Source of the DNA: Purshia tridentata
Taxonomy: Eukaryota > Streptophyta > Magnoliopsida > Rosales > Rosaceae
Direction of reading: 5' to 3'
NCBI GenBank assembly: GCA_003254885.1
Contig: QANT01002755.1
Span: 91,593-155,592 of the forward strand
Length of the DNA stretch: 64,000 nt
Positions 21,982-33,649 of this stretch are shown here, piece by piece (positions within the stretch are counted from its first letter, which is position 1; each line of letters begins with the position of its first letter). The notes under the pieces are model-generated. The model did no database searches and was not told where the DNA came from. It saw only the letters and a list, made by a program, of their open reading frames with translations. Made by a program: the position numbers and the translations under genes.

Positions 21982-24853
21982 CTTTTCGTACTCTCTCCGT
22001 GAAGCTCTGGGATCGGTTGTTCCTCACACTCACTTAACTCACTGTTAATGTTAAATGAATTTCATATTTCATATTCTTTTTTTCAGAAAGAACGGTACTG
22101 ACTTCAGAACATTCAATATCTTTATTAAAAAATTTAAAAACAAATAATCTGTTTTGGGTAGGAAGGGCCGGGTAAGGTCGTAAACCTTTTGGATTTAGCT
22201 TTGGTAGGCCCGCAATAGTTATTGGGCCTAATTAAAGGTAGCGCTTGCAAGTGGCCCAACATAAAACTGATGATAGTTTTTGGGCTTGAACTTTTGAACC
22301 CTTCAGCCACCTACCCTTATCTGAAGAGATCTAGCTTCGTTCTTTTTCTTGCCCAAAAATCTCCCCCGCAGACTCGGCTTCGAAACTGAAGCCCTACGTT
22401 AAATAAATCCCATCATTTTTAAGAGGCGGGAAATTCTAGAAATTAACAAGATAGGTGCATTTGAGGAATCAAATCCTAAACCACATGGGAAAACCATGAG
22501 CTTAATCAGTCGACTAAACCCTCTTTGGTCATTTCCTCATGTTCGATATTGATGATTTGCTTTATTTTCATTTTTTATTTTTCTTATGTGAATATAGGTA
22601 TTCAAATTTGATACATCTCTAGTATTGCAGAACAAAATAACATTAGACTAATATTTAGATGTAGAGTTATCAAATAGGTCGGATCGACCCGAACACAACA
22701 CATGCATGAAACATACGACAATACCGACATCAGAATGACTGAACTGAATTTCTTAACCCATAAAGCACAACACACTGGATTGCAAGCCACAAGTTGTGTT
22801 GGTACTTAAATTTTTACTATGTGAGTTGGTACACACACAACACGTTTAATAAATAGACTAACATGAGCACAACACAAAGAAAAAATGGGCTCAACCAATG
22901 CTAAAGTGTGCAAAATAACTTTTGTTTCGAAAAAAATATATGGAACTAGATCTCTCTATTCAATAGTCTGGTACGTTTGAATGTGATTTAGTTGATAAGA
23001 AGATAATCAATAAAGAAAGAACCTTTATTATATTCAATTAGAATGACCTTATACGTTTTGTTTTAGACAGGGTCGTCCTCAATAAAATAACCCACCAACT
23101 TGCTTCAGTCTCCACCATTTAAAACCTAGTATTATTTCTAGGATGCCCAATCAAACTATTTATAATTCACTCATGGATATTATTTATCCTCTTCCATATA
23201 TAATAATAATAATATTGTATAAATTTAGTTGAATAAAATAGATTTGACCCGCTCGTATTATGTCCAAAGTGGAAAAAAATGTTTGACCCAAGAAGCCACT
23301 AGTTGTGTCCTTATTGTGTGAACAGACAAAAGAAGGATCCTGTGTTTGTCTCGTGATAAAGGCGACTGAACCGGAGCCCGTCACGGTCTGACAAATTAAG
23401 CCTTGCCTTGCATGGAACCGACAACTGTCTAACACCCACTTGATTGTCCAAAAAAACAAAATTCTAAATTTATTATTTAAGCAAATTTTGAATATTTTAT
23501 CACTTTTTTGTTACTGATTGCCAGTGTCTGTAGTTACCTGGTGCTGACATGGCATAGTCAAACCGTTTGAACAGAAAAAGCACTCAAAGTCAATGCATCA
23601 TCCACTTAGATTCTCTCATATCTTAATCCTTAGGCAGAGTTTTCAGTTCTCACCCTTCCAGCAAAAATATGCCTATCTGCCATTTATCTTCCTCTTTACC
23701 CAATTTGTTCATCATTATTAGCTATCGTTTTTGGCTGGAACTTGGAAGACTCGAGATTTTAAACTGAATATTGAAATGAGTTTAGAAAAGAGGCACGAAT
23801 ATTACAATTAGTAATTATTAACTTATAAAAAATATTCTATTATTAATATATTATGTCATAGGCTCATAGCTTGATGCCTAGCTCATTGATGTTGGTGATT
23901 CAACACATGGAGTGCATTGCAAGTTGATAATTGCAATGGTAATTAAGAATTATCAACTGGTCAAGCTCAGACTACATGTGTGATTCATGCGTGATCTTCA
24001 TGAGGTCATCATTAGAAGGTGAGGATCATTTCATCTTCATATGAAGAATCTTCTTTCATCCCTAATAAATAAATAAATAACCTAATGACGCAACTCCATA
24101 ATTAAAATTGCCAAAGATGCAATACAAAACTCATGACAGTATTAAAGGAAACATGGTTCTTTCTCTCTCTTACACATTTGGTTATTAATAATTAAGACTT
24201 TATGAAAATTGAGAGCACGTATATATATTCATAATTTTTATGATGTTAAAAAAGTATATTTGGTGACATACATTATTAATTGTTCTGTTATTATGAGAGA
24301 ATATTCAGCATATGTAAAAGTGTTATTACGTTTTTATTACAGTTTTATAAATGTGTATTCGGTGCGCTGTATATATAGCGGTAGGTTTAAATGTATCTTG
24401 TGGCGCTCACATGCTCATGCGGCGTTTATATTTAAATAAATCATGCACATACGTAAACGTAAACTTTGAAAGCATACGTAAATTGAATGGTTTTTAACTA
24501 TCGAATGAATCATTAAGTTTTATACATATCAGTAACTTTTATGTTAATTTATTTTATAAAAGTCTGATAATTTAATAATTTTTTTTTCTGTTATATATTA
24601 AGATGATGCACTGAAACCATCAGACAAAGAAAAAAAAATATTAAGAACTCTATAATTCTATTTGGAACCAGAGAAGAAAAGAAAAATGAAAATGAAAACC
24701 CTCTATGAGTGGAGAGGGAAGTGATTCTCTCTCTCTTTTTCTATACGAGTTAGAATCCCACCCCTCTCACATATGACATAACCAAACACAGTAATTATAA
24801 AGAGCCTATATTAAACCGAAGCCTATATATGCATATACCCAGCTCAGCGGCCA
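21982..24853. other. intergenic between NDUFA5 and WRKY
   Basis: About 2.9 kb of AT-rich DNA. It holds the NDUFA5 promoter (left), a tRNA-like SINE fragment (separate entry), and around 22,660-22,910 a stretch rich in GACCCGAACACAACAC-like words, also seen in weaker form at 28,990-29,430. That suggests an old dispersed repeat. The right end is the WRKY 3' flank. No coding sequence. Confidence 0.45.
22462..22526 (-). repeat. possible tRNA-derived SINE fragment
   Basis: Read on the minus strand this has an A-box-like block (TTTAGTCGACTGATTAAG) followed about 20 bases later by a B-box-like block (GGATTTGATTCC), the order and spacing of an RNA polymerase III promoter. It does not fold into a clean tRNA and carries several mismatches, so a SINE head or tRNA relic is more likely than a working tRNA gene. 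Confidence 0.3.
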
Positions 24854-25482
24854 CTAGAAGCCACCGCCAACAGTGGCTCCGGCAGAGGAGGAGTGAGTAC
24901 CAGCCCAAGAAGAACCCAAATTTGGTTGCCCTTTATTCGAAAAATTACCACCAGAAGCAACAGTGGCCATCTGAGAAGTTCCAGTAGTACCCCTAAAAGT
25001 ATTGGTCTCCAGCTGCTGCAGGCCCATGAATATGTCGTCGGACGTGACCATATTGTTGGGGATTAGAAGACCGTCCTCGTCCTCGTTTTCGTCCTCATCA
25101 TTATCCATTTCCTCATCATCAACTTCCTGATCAGCACCATCTTTGTCAGCTTGCAGTGGCGGAGTGGAGAGGCTCGAAGAAGCCGAGAGTGGAGACGCGG
25201 CTGCATTTGGAGAGCCGGAATTGAAATCTTTGTTTGATGGTTTGTTGTGAGACGACGTCGCAGCAGCTGATGATAGCTTGGCTCGGGTGCTTCCAGCAAG
25301 CGAGTTCCGATGAGTGGGACGAGGGTGAGTGTGGTCGCCTGTGTATGTGACTATGAAAATGTCTGGGTCCGTAGTGCTGCGCTCCACTTGTTTTCTGGCT
25401 GCACATCCTTTGGTGCTGCTGCAGCGGTAATAATTCCTGTCCCAAAAATCAAATCCACTATTATTTTCCGATAAAAGAAGAG

Positions 25483-25521
<39 letters not shown>

Positions 25522-26330
25522 TTGAGGATATCTCAAACTTAATTAACCTTGGATGTGGAGAACCTTTGATAGGTTTCTGCCCGTATTTACGCCAAGCCCA
25601 TAAATCACCGGAAAGATTCTCTGCTCTTACCTGGCACACCAACCTTTTTTGCTGGCTTTTCCTGTGAATGAACAAATTAAATGAAAATTAAGCAAAAACA
25701 AAAAGAAATCAATCAAAAGGGGGATTTGAAATACCTTTTTCTTGATCTGGGAGGCTGGATTTGCATGGTTGGTGGAATAGGAGCAGCGAACCCTTGCTGA
25801 TGATTCTGAGGTTGTTGTTGTTGAGGTTGAATTTGGTTCTGTTGTAGCATTTGTTGCTGGGCTTGTTGTTGTTGTTCATGGAATCCTCCGAAACTAGAAA
25901 CGGGAATTGTGGCTGGATTGAAATGAGGCCTGATGGTGGTGTTGGTCGGCAGAAAATGATGTAGTTGTTGTTGTTGGTGGTGACGTTGGCCACTAGATCC
26001 TCCAAAGTCAGAAATTATGGGAGGATTTGGAATAATACCATAACTAGTGGTGGTATTATTGTTGATGGTGGGGTTGAGGTAAAAGGGTTTGTAAAACTGT
26101 TGCAGCTCTTGGAAAGCATTGTCCCTGGGTTCTACAAGATTGGGAAAAGAGAATGGGTCATTTTCTACCTCAGCTTTGAGCCAGTCCCACAGAGACATCT
26201 CCGCTTCCAAGGCGGCAGTATTCGAATTTATGGCTGCCGTGATGGCGGTGCTACTGGTAGTGCTGGTGGTGGTTTTGGTGGCTGATTTGCAACCCCTCAC
26301 CACCGCCTCCAGATCCCAATCCTCTGCCAT
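24854..26330 (-). CDS. WRKY27: WRKY transcription factor, group IIe (WRKY22/WRKY27 type)
   Basis: Three exons on the minus strand, 25,735-26,330, 25,548-25,661 and 24,854-25,436, joined by GT-AG introns in phase 2, for 430 residues. The start [14 protein letters not shown] is typical of WRKY22/27/29. A glutamine-rich region (about 118-190) precedes the basic QPPRSRKRK and the WRKY domain: WRKYGQK at 222-228, zinc ligands C242, C248, H272 and H274 (C-X5-C-X23-H-X-H, group II). The second intron splits the domain at the conserved R-type position (PHPR/NYYR). The C-terminus has a strongly acidic run ([16 protein letters not shown]), a likely activation region. These factors bind W-boxes and act downstream of MAP kinases in immunity. 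The 5' leader and intron 2 contain GA/CT repeats. WRKY22 and WRKY27 cannot be told apart by motif alone; position next to NDUFA5 and PPR favours WRKY27. Confidence 0.94.
25487..25518. repeat. (GA)n microsatellite in WRKY intron 2
   Basis: About 16 uninterrupted GA units. On the gene strand it is a CT tract lying roughly 30-60 bases into the 111-base intron, so length change here could alter a very short intron. Confidence 0.95.
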
Positions 26331-26504
26331 ATCAAAAGAGAATCGATTTCCTTAAGGCCTTGGAAATAACGCTCACACCCACTGAACCCAACTCTGTGTT
26401 TGGTGTGCTTACTGTTTAAGCCATTGAAGAAGCACTGGGCTAAGGAAGAGACAGAGCTACAGAGGACGGCGCTGACTTTTTGGTAAAATCTAGGGGGGAG
26501 AGAT

Positions 26505-26524
26505 AGAGAGAGAGAGAGAGAGAG
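26505..26524. repeat. (GA)n microsatellite in WRKY 5' leader region
   Basis: About 10 GA units, 175 bases upstream of the WRKY ATG. On the gene strand it is a CT-rich stretch, common in plant core promoters and 5' untranslated regions. Confidence 0.9.
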
Positions 26525-28126
26525 AAAATAGGTAGTGAGAGGAACTGGTGGAGCACTGACTTGGTAAATTGTCAATTATTTATACTAATATTATTTAACC
26601 AAAAAAAGGAAAAAGGAAAAAGGAAAAAAGAAAAGGCCGGGGTATTTATTATTTTGACAGAGTTAGAGAGTGTTTTCGGGGGGTCATGGATTCGGAGGGT
26701 CTGAGAGAGAGCCTTTTCTCTTCCTTTTTTGGACCACACCCTTTTGTCTCTCTGGGAGGGAAGCCACTTTTGTTGTGGCTTTCTCTTTGACTTTTGATGA
26801 AATGTCAAACAGGGGCCACACTACGGTGGCGCATGGACAACAGGTCTACTCGCTGAGTTTTACAGTCGCCGTTATACTCGAATTCTGAGTGGGTTGTAAT
26901 ATGAATACGTCCAAGTTTATTATGTGAAAAGCAATATGCAAGCACACGGTGTGAAGAGTGCGCCTGCATTGTATGAGCATGTCTTACAACTGTCCTACAT
27001 TCCGTTTTCTATTTCGTTTTAGCATTTGCAAAAGGTAATGCCTGCGAGTAAGATTGTGTAGTGGTCTACTGCTCTGTACTTCAACCTATTGAATTAGCCA
27101 GATTGTTTACAAAATTAGCCACCAGTCACCGCCCTTTTTATAGCCATTATGGGTTTGAGTTTGTGCCCTCCACTGTCCACATAGAGGAAGGTTCCTGGTT
27201 CCGGGTCTGGTGCTGAGAAGTAGAAGCGAAAAGCATATCAGCCAGATGGTGTGCATGCTTGATGCTTGTGATATCTTGAGTTTCACACTTGTCATGATCA
27301 TTAATTGTAACTATATTCTATATTGTTATTGTTATTAATGTAATATTAACAGTGAAATTGAATTAATTGAAGCTCACCTTGTAGTGCTTTAAAAAGTACG
27401 TATTTATATCATCAGAATAATGGGATAACTTCTTTTTTTTTTTCTTTTTCCAAGGATAAATACAAATGTTGCCAACTTTGCAATCAAAATATATTTACTT
27501 AATTTCTTAAAGGACTTTTATTTTAGCTCAAACTATAACCTCCAAAAGTAAAATGATTCACATTCACAAATACCCAATGACACAACCACAAACACAAACA
27601 CATAGCGACACAACACATGCTCCAAAGAGTAGACGTTTTTTTTTAAAAAAAAATTTAAGTAGATTTTTTGACATTCAATACTTTCGGTGAGTATTTCATT
27701 ATGATGGTACGTTTTTAAAGTAGGCTTTTTTTTAATCATTTACAATTTAAATTTCATAATATGGCAATTTTTTATTATTTATTATTATGGTGTAAGAGAT
27801 TTGAACTAAGAATATTTTTCAACCAAAAAAAAAAACTAAATGCTAGTACTAGATCAAATTATTACCATTCAAGAGCATGTATCGCATGAATCTGTTGATA
27901 ACTAAGTTGATGTAACCTTTTGTTCGGACAAATTAGAAATTAAGTTCGGTTAATTCACATAAAATTTATGAATAGAGAAAAAGGGCCAAACAGTCCAAAT
28001 AAAATTTCATATGAATTTAATAATATAAACTAATTATAACCCTCTTACTCCAAATAACAACTATACTATCCCTCTTGAATCCAAATAATTTTAATAATTA
28101 CTTCAAAATATGAGGTTTTTATTTTG

Positions 28127-28342
28127 GGTTAATTACAAATAAATCAATAAAAAATTTCACAATTACATTTTAATAAATGTAGTTTTTTATAATTTCATTT
28201 TAGTCAATATTGACCAAAAATGAATTGAGTTTAGTAACTAAAGTGGGATATAGTTTCAAAATCTATTGATCTTTATGGAAAAGTAAAATTTACATTGATT
28301 ATTATGTAATATTGAAATATTTTATTGATTTAAATGTAATTT
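28127..28342. mobile_element. MITE of about 215 bp with terminal inverted repeats
   Basis: The left end (AATTACAAATAAATCAATAA...) and the reverse complement of the right end (AATTACATTTAAATCAATAA...) match over about 39 bases with few differences. The interior is short, AT-rich and non-coding. This is the form of a non-autonomous DNA transposon. The superfamily is uncertain because I cannot fix the target duplication in such AT-rich flanks. Confidence 0.65.
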
Positions 28343-29553
28343 TTTTTTTTTATTCATTATAGCTGGAGAATTCGAACATATTTTTCCTTGTTCTTATCCT
28401 AAAGTTACCATAATAATTTTACATTATCCTAACTTATCCATTTTTATTTAAATTAATTACCCTCTTTTACTCCTTTTACTTTTTATCCTTCCCTATCGTT
28501 GATGAATGTAAATTACTTGTAACTTTTGTGAGTGTGATATACGCTATTTTGCGGCTGCATAGGAGGGGCCAAAGGAGTCTCTATCACCATCATACGCGCG
28601 CAATTGATAAGAGGGTACCAGATTAGCAAACCGTAACCGTTGATCAATCCCACGGAGAACAAACATCTTTTTGGGCCCTTGAAGCATAAAACCCCAAGAT
28701 AGGGACAAAAAGGGAAAGAAAATGTTCCTCCTGTGTCTTCTGTTATACGCAAGGATGTGTTTTAATTATGGTAAAAGATGAGACCCATATTTACATCTTG
28801 ATGTGGTGCTGAGGATTGAGCAACCTTGGGCCGTTAAAGCTGGGTTTTGTTTAATGGGGGAATCTTTGTATCTTTTAACGTTCATGATTTGGCGTTGTAG
28901 TGTGACTGTGCGAGTGAGAAGAATAATAATTAATGTATATAACTGAAAATTATGCAAGTAAATTTTTTTTATTGTCCTCCTAAATTATAATAAATACATG
29001 AACTTGGTCGGCTCAAACACAACACAAGTTGATACAAGTAAATGAGTTGGACCTACTCAAAGTTCACGAGCACAAGCACAAAATTATGCATTACTTGTTT
29101 AATATTTTTTAAATTTTAATTTTGAACAATAAAATTCAATTGATTTTTAAAAAATTAATATTTTATTATAAGAACAAAAATAATATAAGTTTCAAATCCT
29201 AAAAAAAGAAAAAGAAAAAATTACTTATGAATCTTACTTTTTTCAAGCACGATAAGAGTACAAATAGAGTGTGAGCCATGCTAAACTTAGGTCTTACTTA
29301 TTTAGATTTGCATGTGCACAATTATTAAATAAGCCAACATTCAATACAAGGACGACACAAAATACAAATAAACTCAATTTAAATGAGTTGAATCGTCCAA
29401 TGGGTTGGGCCGACATGCCAAACCCATTTGAAATATGTAATATCTTTGTAAACCAATGAAAATATAAATATATATTATAGTTTAAAAAGTAAAAATAATA
29501 TGTTAATTAGTGTAAATTACTCCACTTTATCTTATTTCTTACCTCTCTTTAAA

Positions 29554-29574
29554 ATATATATATATATATATATA
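29554..29574. repeat. (TA)n microsatellite
   Basis: About 10 TA units in AT-rich intergenic DNA. Confidence 0.9.
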
Positions 29575-30514
29575 TTTTCATAGGCAAACTCTACATACAC
29601 ACATCATCGCATAAGATGATCTTTTATCTTTTTAGTTTTAACAAAGAATAAATGTATTTACTTAATCTGTTTTCAAGAAAATAAGTTGCAGTTTATGGGA
29701 AGAAATGGATATTAGAGGAGAAAAATATATATATATCGAAAATGGATGAAGAGCGAGCGTCTGCATATGCAGTGAACGACAAGGTTTATATATTCGAGTA
29801 GACTCTAGACTCGACTTTAGGTAGGGCAGAGAAGTTCCAACCATCGTTGGTTTTAAGTAGTGGCAAAGGTATAACAACAACACACTCTGAAAAGTGAAAT
29901 CTGAATGTGAATGAAAGCAAAAAAATAAAGAAGCAACAATGATGGTTGCAAAAGATGCACCAATGAACTTACATCCTCACCATTTTGACTACTCCGTTAT
30001 CAATAAACACATATAAGTAAAATGGTTGAAGAAAAAAAGTGCTCCTAAAAGTGTTAGGTTGAATAGTGAAACTACATCAAGGAAATACAGCCTGCCCCAA
30101 TCAGTTTGGAGGAAGATTAATTAATTAGCAAATGGAGAATATTGTTGGGAAATAGGGAAAATAAAACAATTTTGTAAAATTTGGATTCTGAGAATTCTTT
30201 AATTATTTTAATATTATTGATAACGTTTTTTTCAAATATGTGCAAGACACCACGTAATAGCAATCTCAGTGTAAAATAAAAAAGAATATTGGGATTGTAC
30301 CAAATCAAAAAAAGGGTATATTCATATATCCATACATGAGATGCTATTAATATATATGTAAAATGAGAAGCCACATTGACATTGCATTGCATGTATTTGT
30401 AGTAGGCAACTGGGAGATTCTGATATCTGAGAGGCTAAGGCGATGCTCATTGAAAAATAAGGAATATGGAATTGTTTATTGATGATGATGGTGATGAGAG
30501 TGATGACAATGAAA

Positions 30515-31006
30515 ATGAAAATTTTATAGCATAATTACCTTTTAATTAACAAAATACAATGACAAAAAATATTAATATAAATTGAGTTTTATATATGTAA
30601 GTCAGGAAAATAATTTTTACTAAAAAAATCATAAACAAAACTTAGAAAAAAAATTATAAATAAAAGTTAGAAAAGAAAAACATAAATAAAAGTAAAAAAA
30701 TCATAATTAAAAGTAAAAAAAGCAAGTAAAACCATTCTTCTTTTACCAAACAAAAAATTAAAATGCACTTTCAGCACTATGTCTATTTTGGTCATTATAC
30801 ATAGTCNTGTCTATGTTGGTCATTATACATAGTCATAGCACTGTTACATCAAAATTTACCAAACATTATACTGCTGCTTTTAAGATTCACAGCACTTTTA
30901 AAAACACAGTTTACCAAACATTTAATTGTTTTACCTCACAGCAGCTTTTTCTCACCACACAGCTACAGCAACTTTTTCTCACCACACAGCAATCCCAAAC
31001 TAGCCC
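30515..31006 (-). mobile_element. PIF/Harbinger element end fragment
   Basis: Reverse complement of the first 450-470 bases of the Harbinger element that starts at 62,476. The shared blocks include the terminus GGGC(T/C)AGTTTGGGATTGCTG, a repeated GTGGTGAGAAAAAGC-like unit, words built on TTTGGTAAA, and the inner AATATTAATATAAATTGAG. The terminus is followed at 31,007-31,009 by TTA, the usual 3-bp PIF/Harbinger target. No other end or transposase is visible to the left, so it is a truncated copy or one arm of a derivative. It contains the only N of the window (30,807), flanked by a direct 27-base duplication. Confidence 0.8.
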
Positions 31007-31096
31007 TTAGTCAACCTTGATTACATTCAACAATACATTGATGGAACACTAAAAATAAACTTCATAAATCCTTAACCGCCTTTACATATACAAGAG

Positions 31097-33570
31097 TTGG
31101 AAATCGGCAGTCAAACCACCACCAAATCTACTACACTAGCAAGTCATTCCTTTGCAGGGACAACAATAACCACCAATGAATTAAAAAGAAGAGATCTAGA
31201 TTTGGACAAAGAACTCACAAAACTTAAAATTAAAGTAGTTCAATCATCCTCCCAAGTATCCTATCCTTGTTACACAACCAAAACCCCAATCAACGAGGAA
31301 GGATCTACTAAAGGAGAACAAACTTCCCCTATAGCCACTGATTTGAAGTTACTAACTTTAAATAACCATTTCAAATAAATTTAAAAGCCCTTAATGAAGA
31401 CTTATAATCCCAAAAAAATCTTGAAAGACAAAAATATAAAGCACAATATACACTCAGTCAAAAGGAACACATCTTTAGGAATTGAAATCAACAATGAACC
31501 AAATCAAGTTAGAAATATACTTTTTCGATATCGTTGAACAATATCAAGAACCTAAATAGTCACAAACCGTAACCAAGACCACTTGGTTAAAAACCACTTC
31601 CTCTAATCACCCCACCCCACCCCCCAAAACACCCTTTGAACCCATTGTCCTTACTTATTTGGAATCACAAGTTCCTACCTCCCCAAAACTGACACAGGGA
31701 TGAAAAAAAAATCATTGAACAAAATAACTATGCAAACCAGTGCCTCAATACCTTAGGAAAATAACTAGACAAAATTGAAAACAAAATTGATTCTAAACCT
31801 TTGACCCAAAGTCAAATAATTAATCCTCAAAAACCTTTGGTAAAATTTCCTGAAAAAATAGAGTAGATGTTATCAACTGTAAAAATTGAACTTAGCACCT
31901 CTAATGTTTTAACAGTTATAAGTAAATACAATCCTCCCACATTAAATGAAACAACTACAAATGATTCTGACGACAGCTAGGAACAAATTAGCAACTTTTC
32001 CAAAAGTTACAAATCAATAGAATTTTGAACAAAATCACACCAACTAGTTTATCCAAAAATTGGTATCATAAGCCAACTCCTTCTGATATCCAATTTGAAG
32101 AACATGCCTTCCAAAATCAATTTTCTGTGTCATCCGACAAACTCTACGAATGGAATATTGATGGATTATCTGAACAAGATATTCTCAATAATTACAACAC
32201 ATTTCCATGGTCGCCAATAGTTATGCTACTAATTTTGGCTTCAATCAAAAAGAAATTATTAACCTTCTAGTCATTGGTTTCATGGGAATTTTACATTCTT
32301 GGTGGAAAAAACATCTCACTGAAAACTCTAGATCACAAATTTTAGATTCTGTCAAAAATCATGAAGATAGTATCCCCATTTTTAATGAAGAAATTGAAAT
32401 GGGAATTCCATATGCAGTCAACACCTTATTCTTCACCATAATAGAACACTTCATTGGTACCCCTAGCAATGTTACCTCTAGGATCCACGATCAACTCAGT
32501 AATCTTCGTTGTCCTACCTTAAGTGATTTTCGCTAGTATAAAGATGTCTTTCTATCTCGAGTTATGTTAAGAGATGACAATAAACAACCTTTTTGGAAAG
32601 AAAAATTCATCAATGGTTTACCCAATTTATTTGCTCACAGTATTAGACTAGTCCTAAGTGATGAAAATAACATAATCAATTATGATAATTTGGGAATATC
32701 ATAAATATCATTCAAAAGGAAAGTCTCAAAATGTGTATTGACATGAAAATCAATAAACAAGTCAGTCAAAACAAAACAACAACCAAATATGAATTAGGAA
32801 ACTTTTGTGAACAATATGGCCTCCCTTATGTTGCCCCTTCACAAAAGAAACAACAAGATAAATGCCTTAGTAAACCTTAAAGAACTTCTCGAACAAATTA
32901 TAGGAACAACAAAAAACAGTTGAACACAAATAATTTTTACACAAAAAACAAACTAAAACGAGGGTCACACAACAATCAAAAAATTTTCCGACAAAAGTAA
33001 CATCACTTGTTTTAAATGTAACAAAAATTTTATTTTGCCACTACTTGTAAAGTTAAGAAAACAATCAATCAACTAAACATATCCAATGAAGCTAAACCAA
33101 AATTTATAGAAGTTCTTGAATTGAGAAATACGGATTCTAGTGAAAACAAAAACAATATTCTTACACCTTCAAGCAGTAACACTTTATCCTAAGTATCAAA
33201 TCTTTTTGATTCTCTAGATGTAAATTTCAGTTGCAATAATAACTGTCAAAACAATTGATGTTATAAATAAACAAGAAGAACAAGAGGAACTCCTCATTGA
33301 CTTAATCAGCAAAATTGATGATCCGAATTTAAAAACCCAATATTTAAAACAATTTAAGAAAGTCATTTCCCAACTAGAGCAAACCCCTTCTCCAATAAAA
33401 CGAATTTGTCTTCAAACAACTCTCAATAAATTCCATAAGTCAAAATGGGAACTCACCCTCCATGATCTCCAACTTGAAATTAAGAACATCAAAACCGAAA
33501 TCTACCTGTTACAAAATCAAAATGCAACATTCACAAATAATTTTAGTCAACCAAGATTTAATCATCCTTA
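31097..33570 (+). pseudogene. pararetrovirus coat-protein-like region with zinc knuckle, broken
   Basis: Fragments in several frames. Part 1 (31,097-31,378) has RRDLDLDKELTKLKIKV. Part 2 (32,025-32,700) has YEWNIDGLSEQDILN, then after a frameshift FMGILHSWWKKHL, TLFFTIIEHFIG and, past an in-frame stop at about 32,535, YKDVFLSRVM and PFWKEKFINGLPNL. These are the hallmarks of the capsid region of endogenous caulimovirids. A CCHC knuckle starts at about 33,008 (CFKCNK) but its second half is shifted and damaged. An open stretch to 33,570 (about 33,260 on) is coiled-coil-like. No intact frame remains. Confidence 0.75.
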
Positions 33571-33649
33571 AAAATCAAACTCTTTCAACTGATGAAACCA
33601 CAACCCATTAAAACACCCTACAAACTATTAATTATATTCAACCCAAAAA

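Larger units (their letters stand above)
26331..30514. other. intergenic, WRKY upstream region and AT-rich DNA
   Basis: 4.2 kb with no gene. The first 500 bases should be the WRKY promoter; a W-box-like TTGACT occurs near 26,787, compatible with self-regulation but weak. The rest is AT-rich with homopolymer runs, one MITE (separate entry), a repeat-like stretch at 28,990-29,430 and a TA microsatellite. Confidence 0.5.

Noticed and set aside
21773-22033. 86-codon frame over NDUFA5 exon 1
   Set aside because: Shadow of the NDUFA5 frame, with no similarity of its own.
25621-25631. Splice donor GTAAGA within the second WRKY exon (CAG/GTAAGA)
   Set aside because: The frame continues through it as CQVRAEN, which is conserved in the family; it is coding sequence.
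28990-29460. Possible gene in a stretch with a 62-codon frame
   Set aside because: Low-complexity words repeated elsewhere (GACCCGAAC/CACAACAC type); more like an old repeat.
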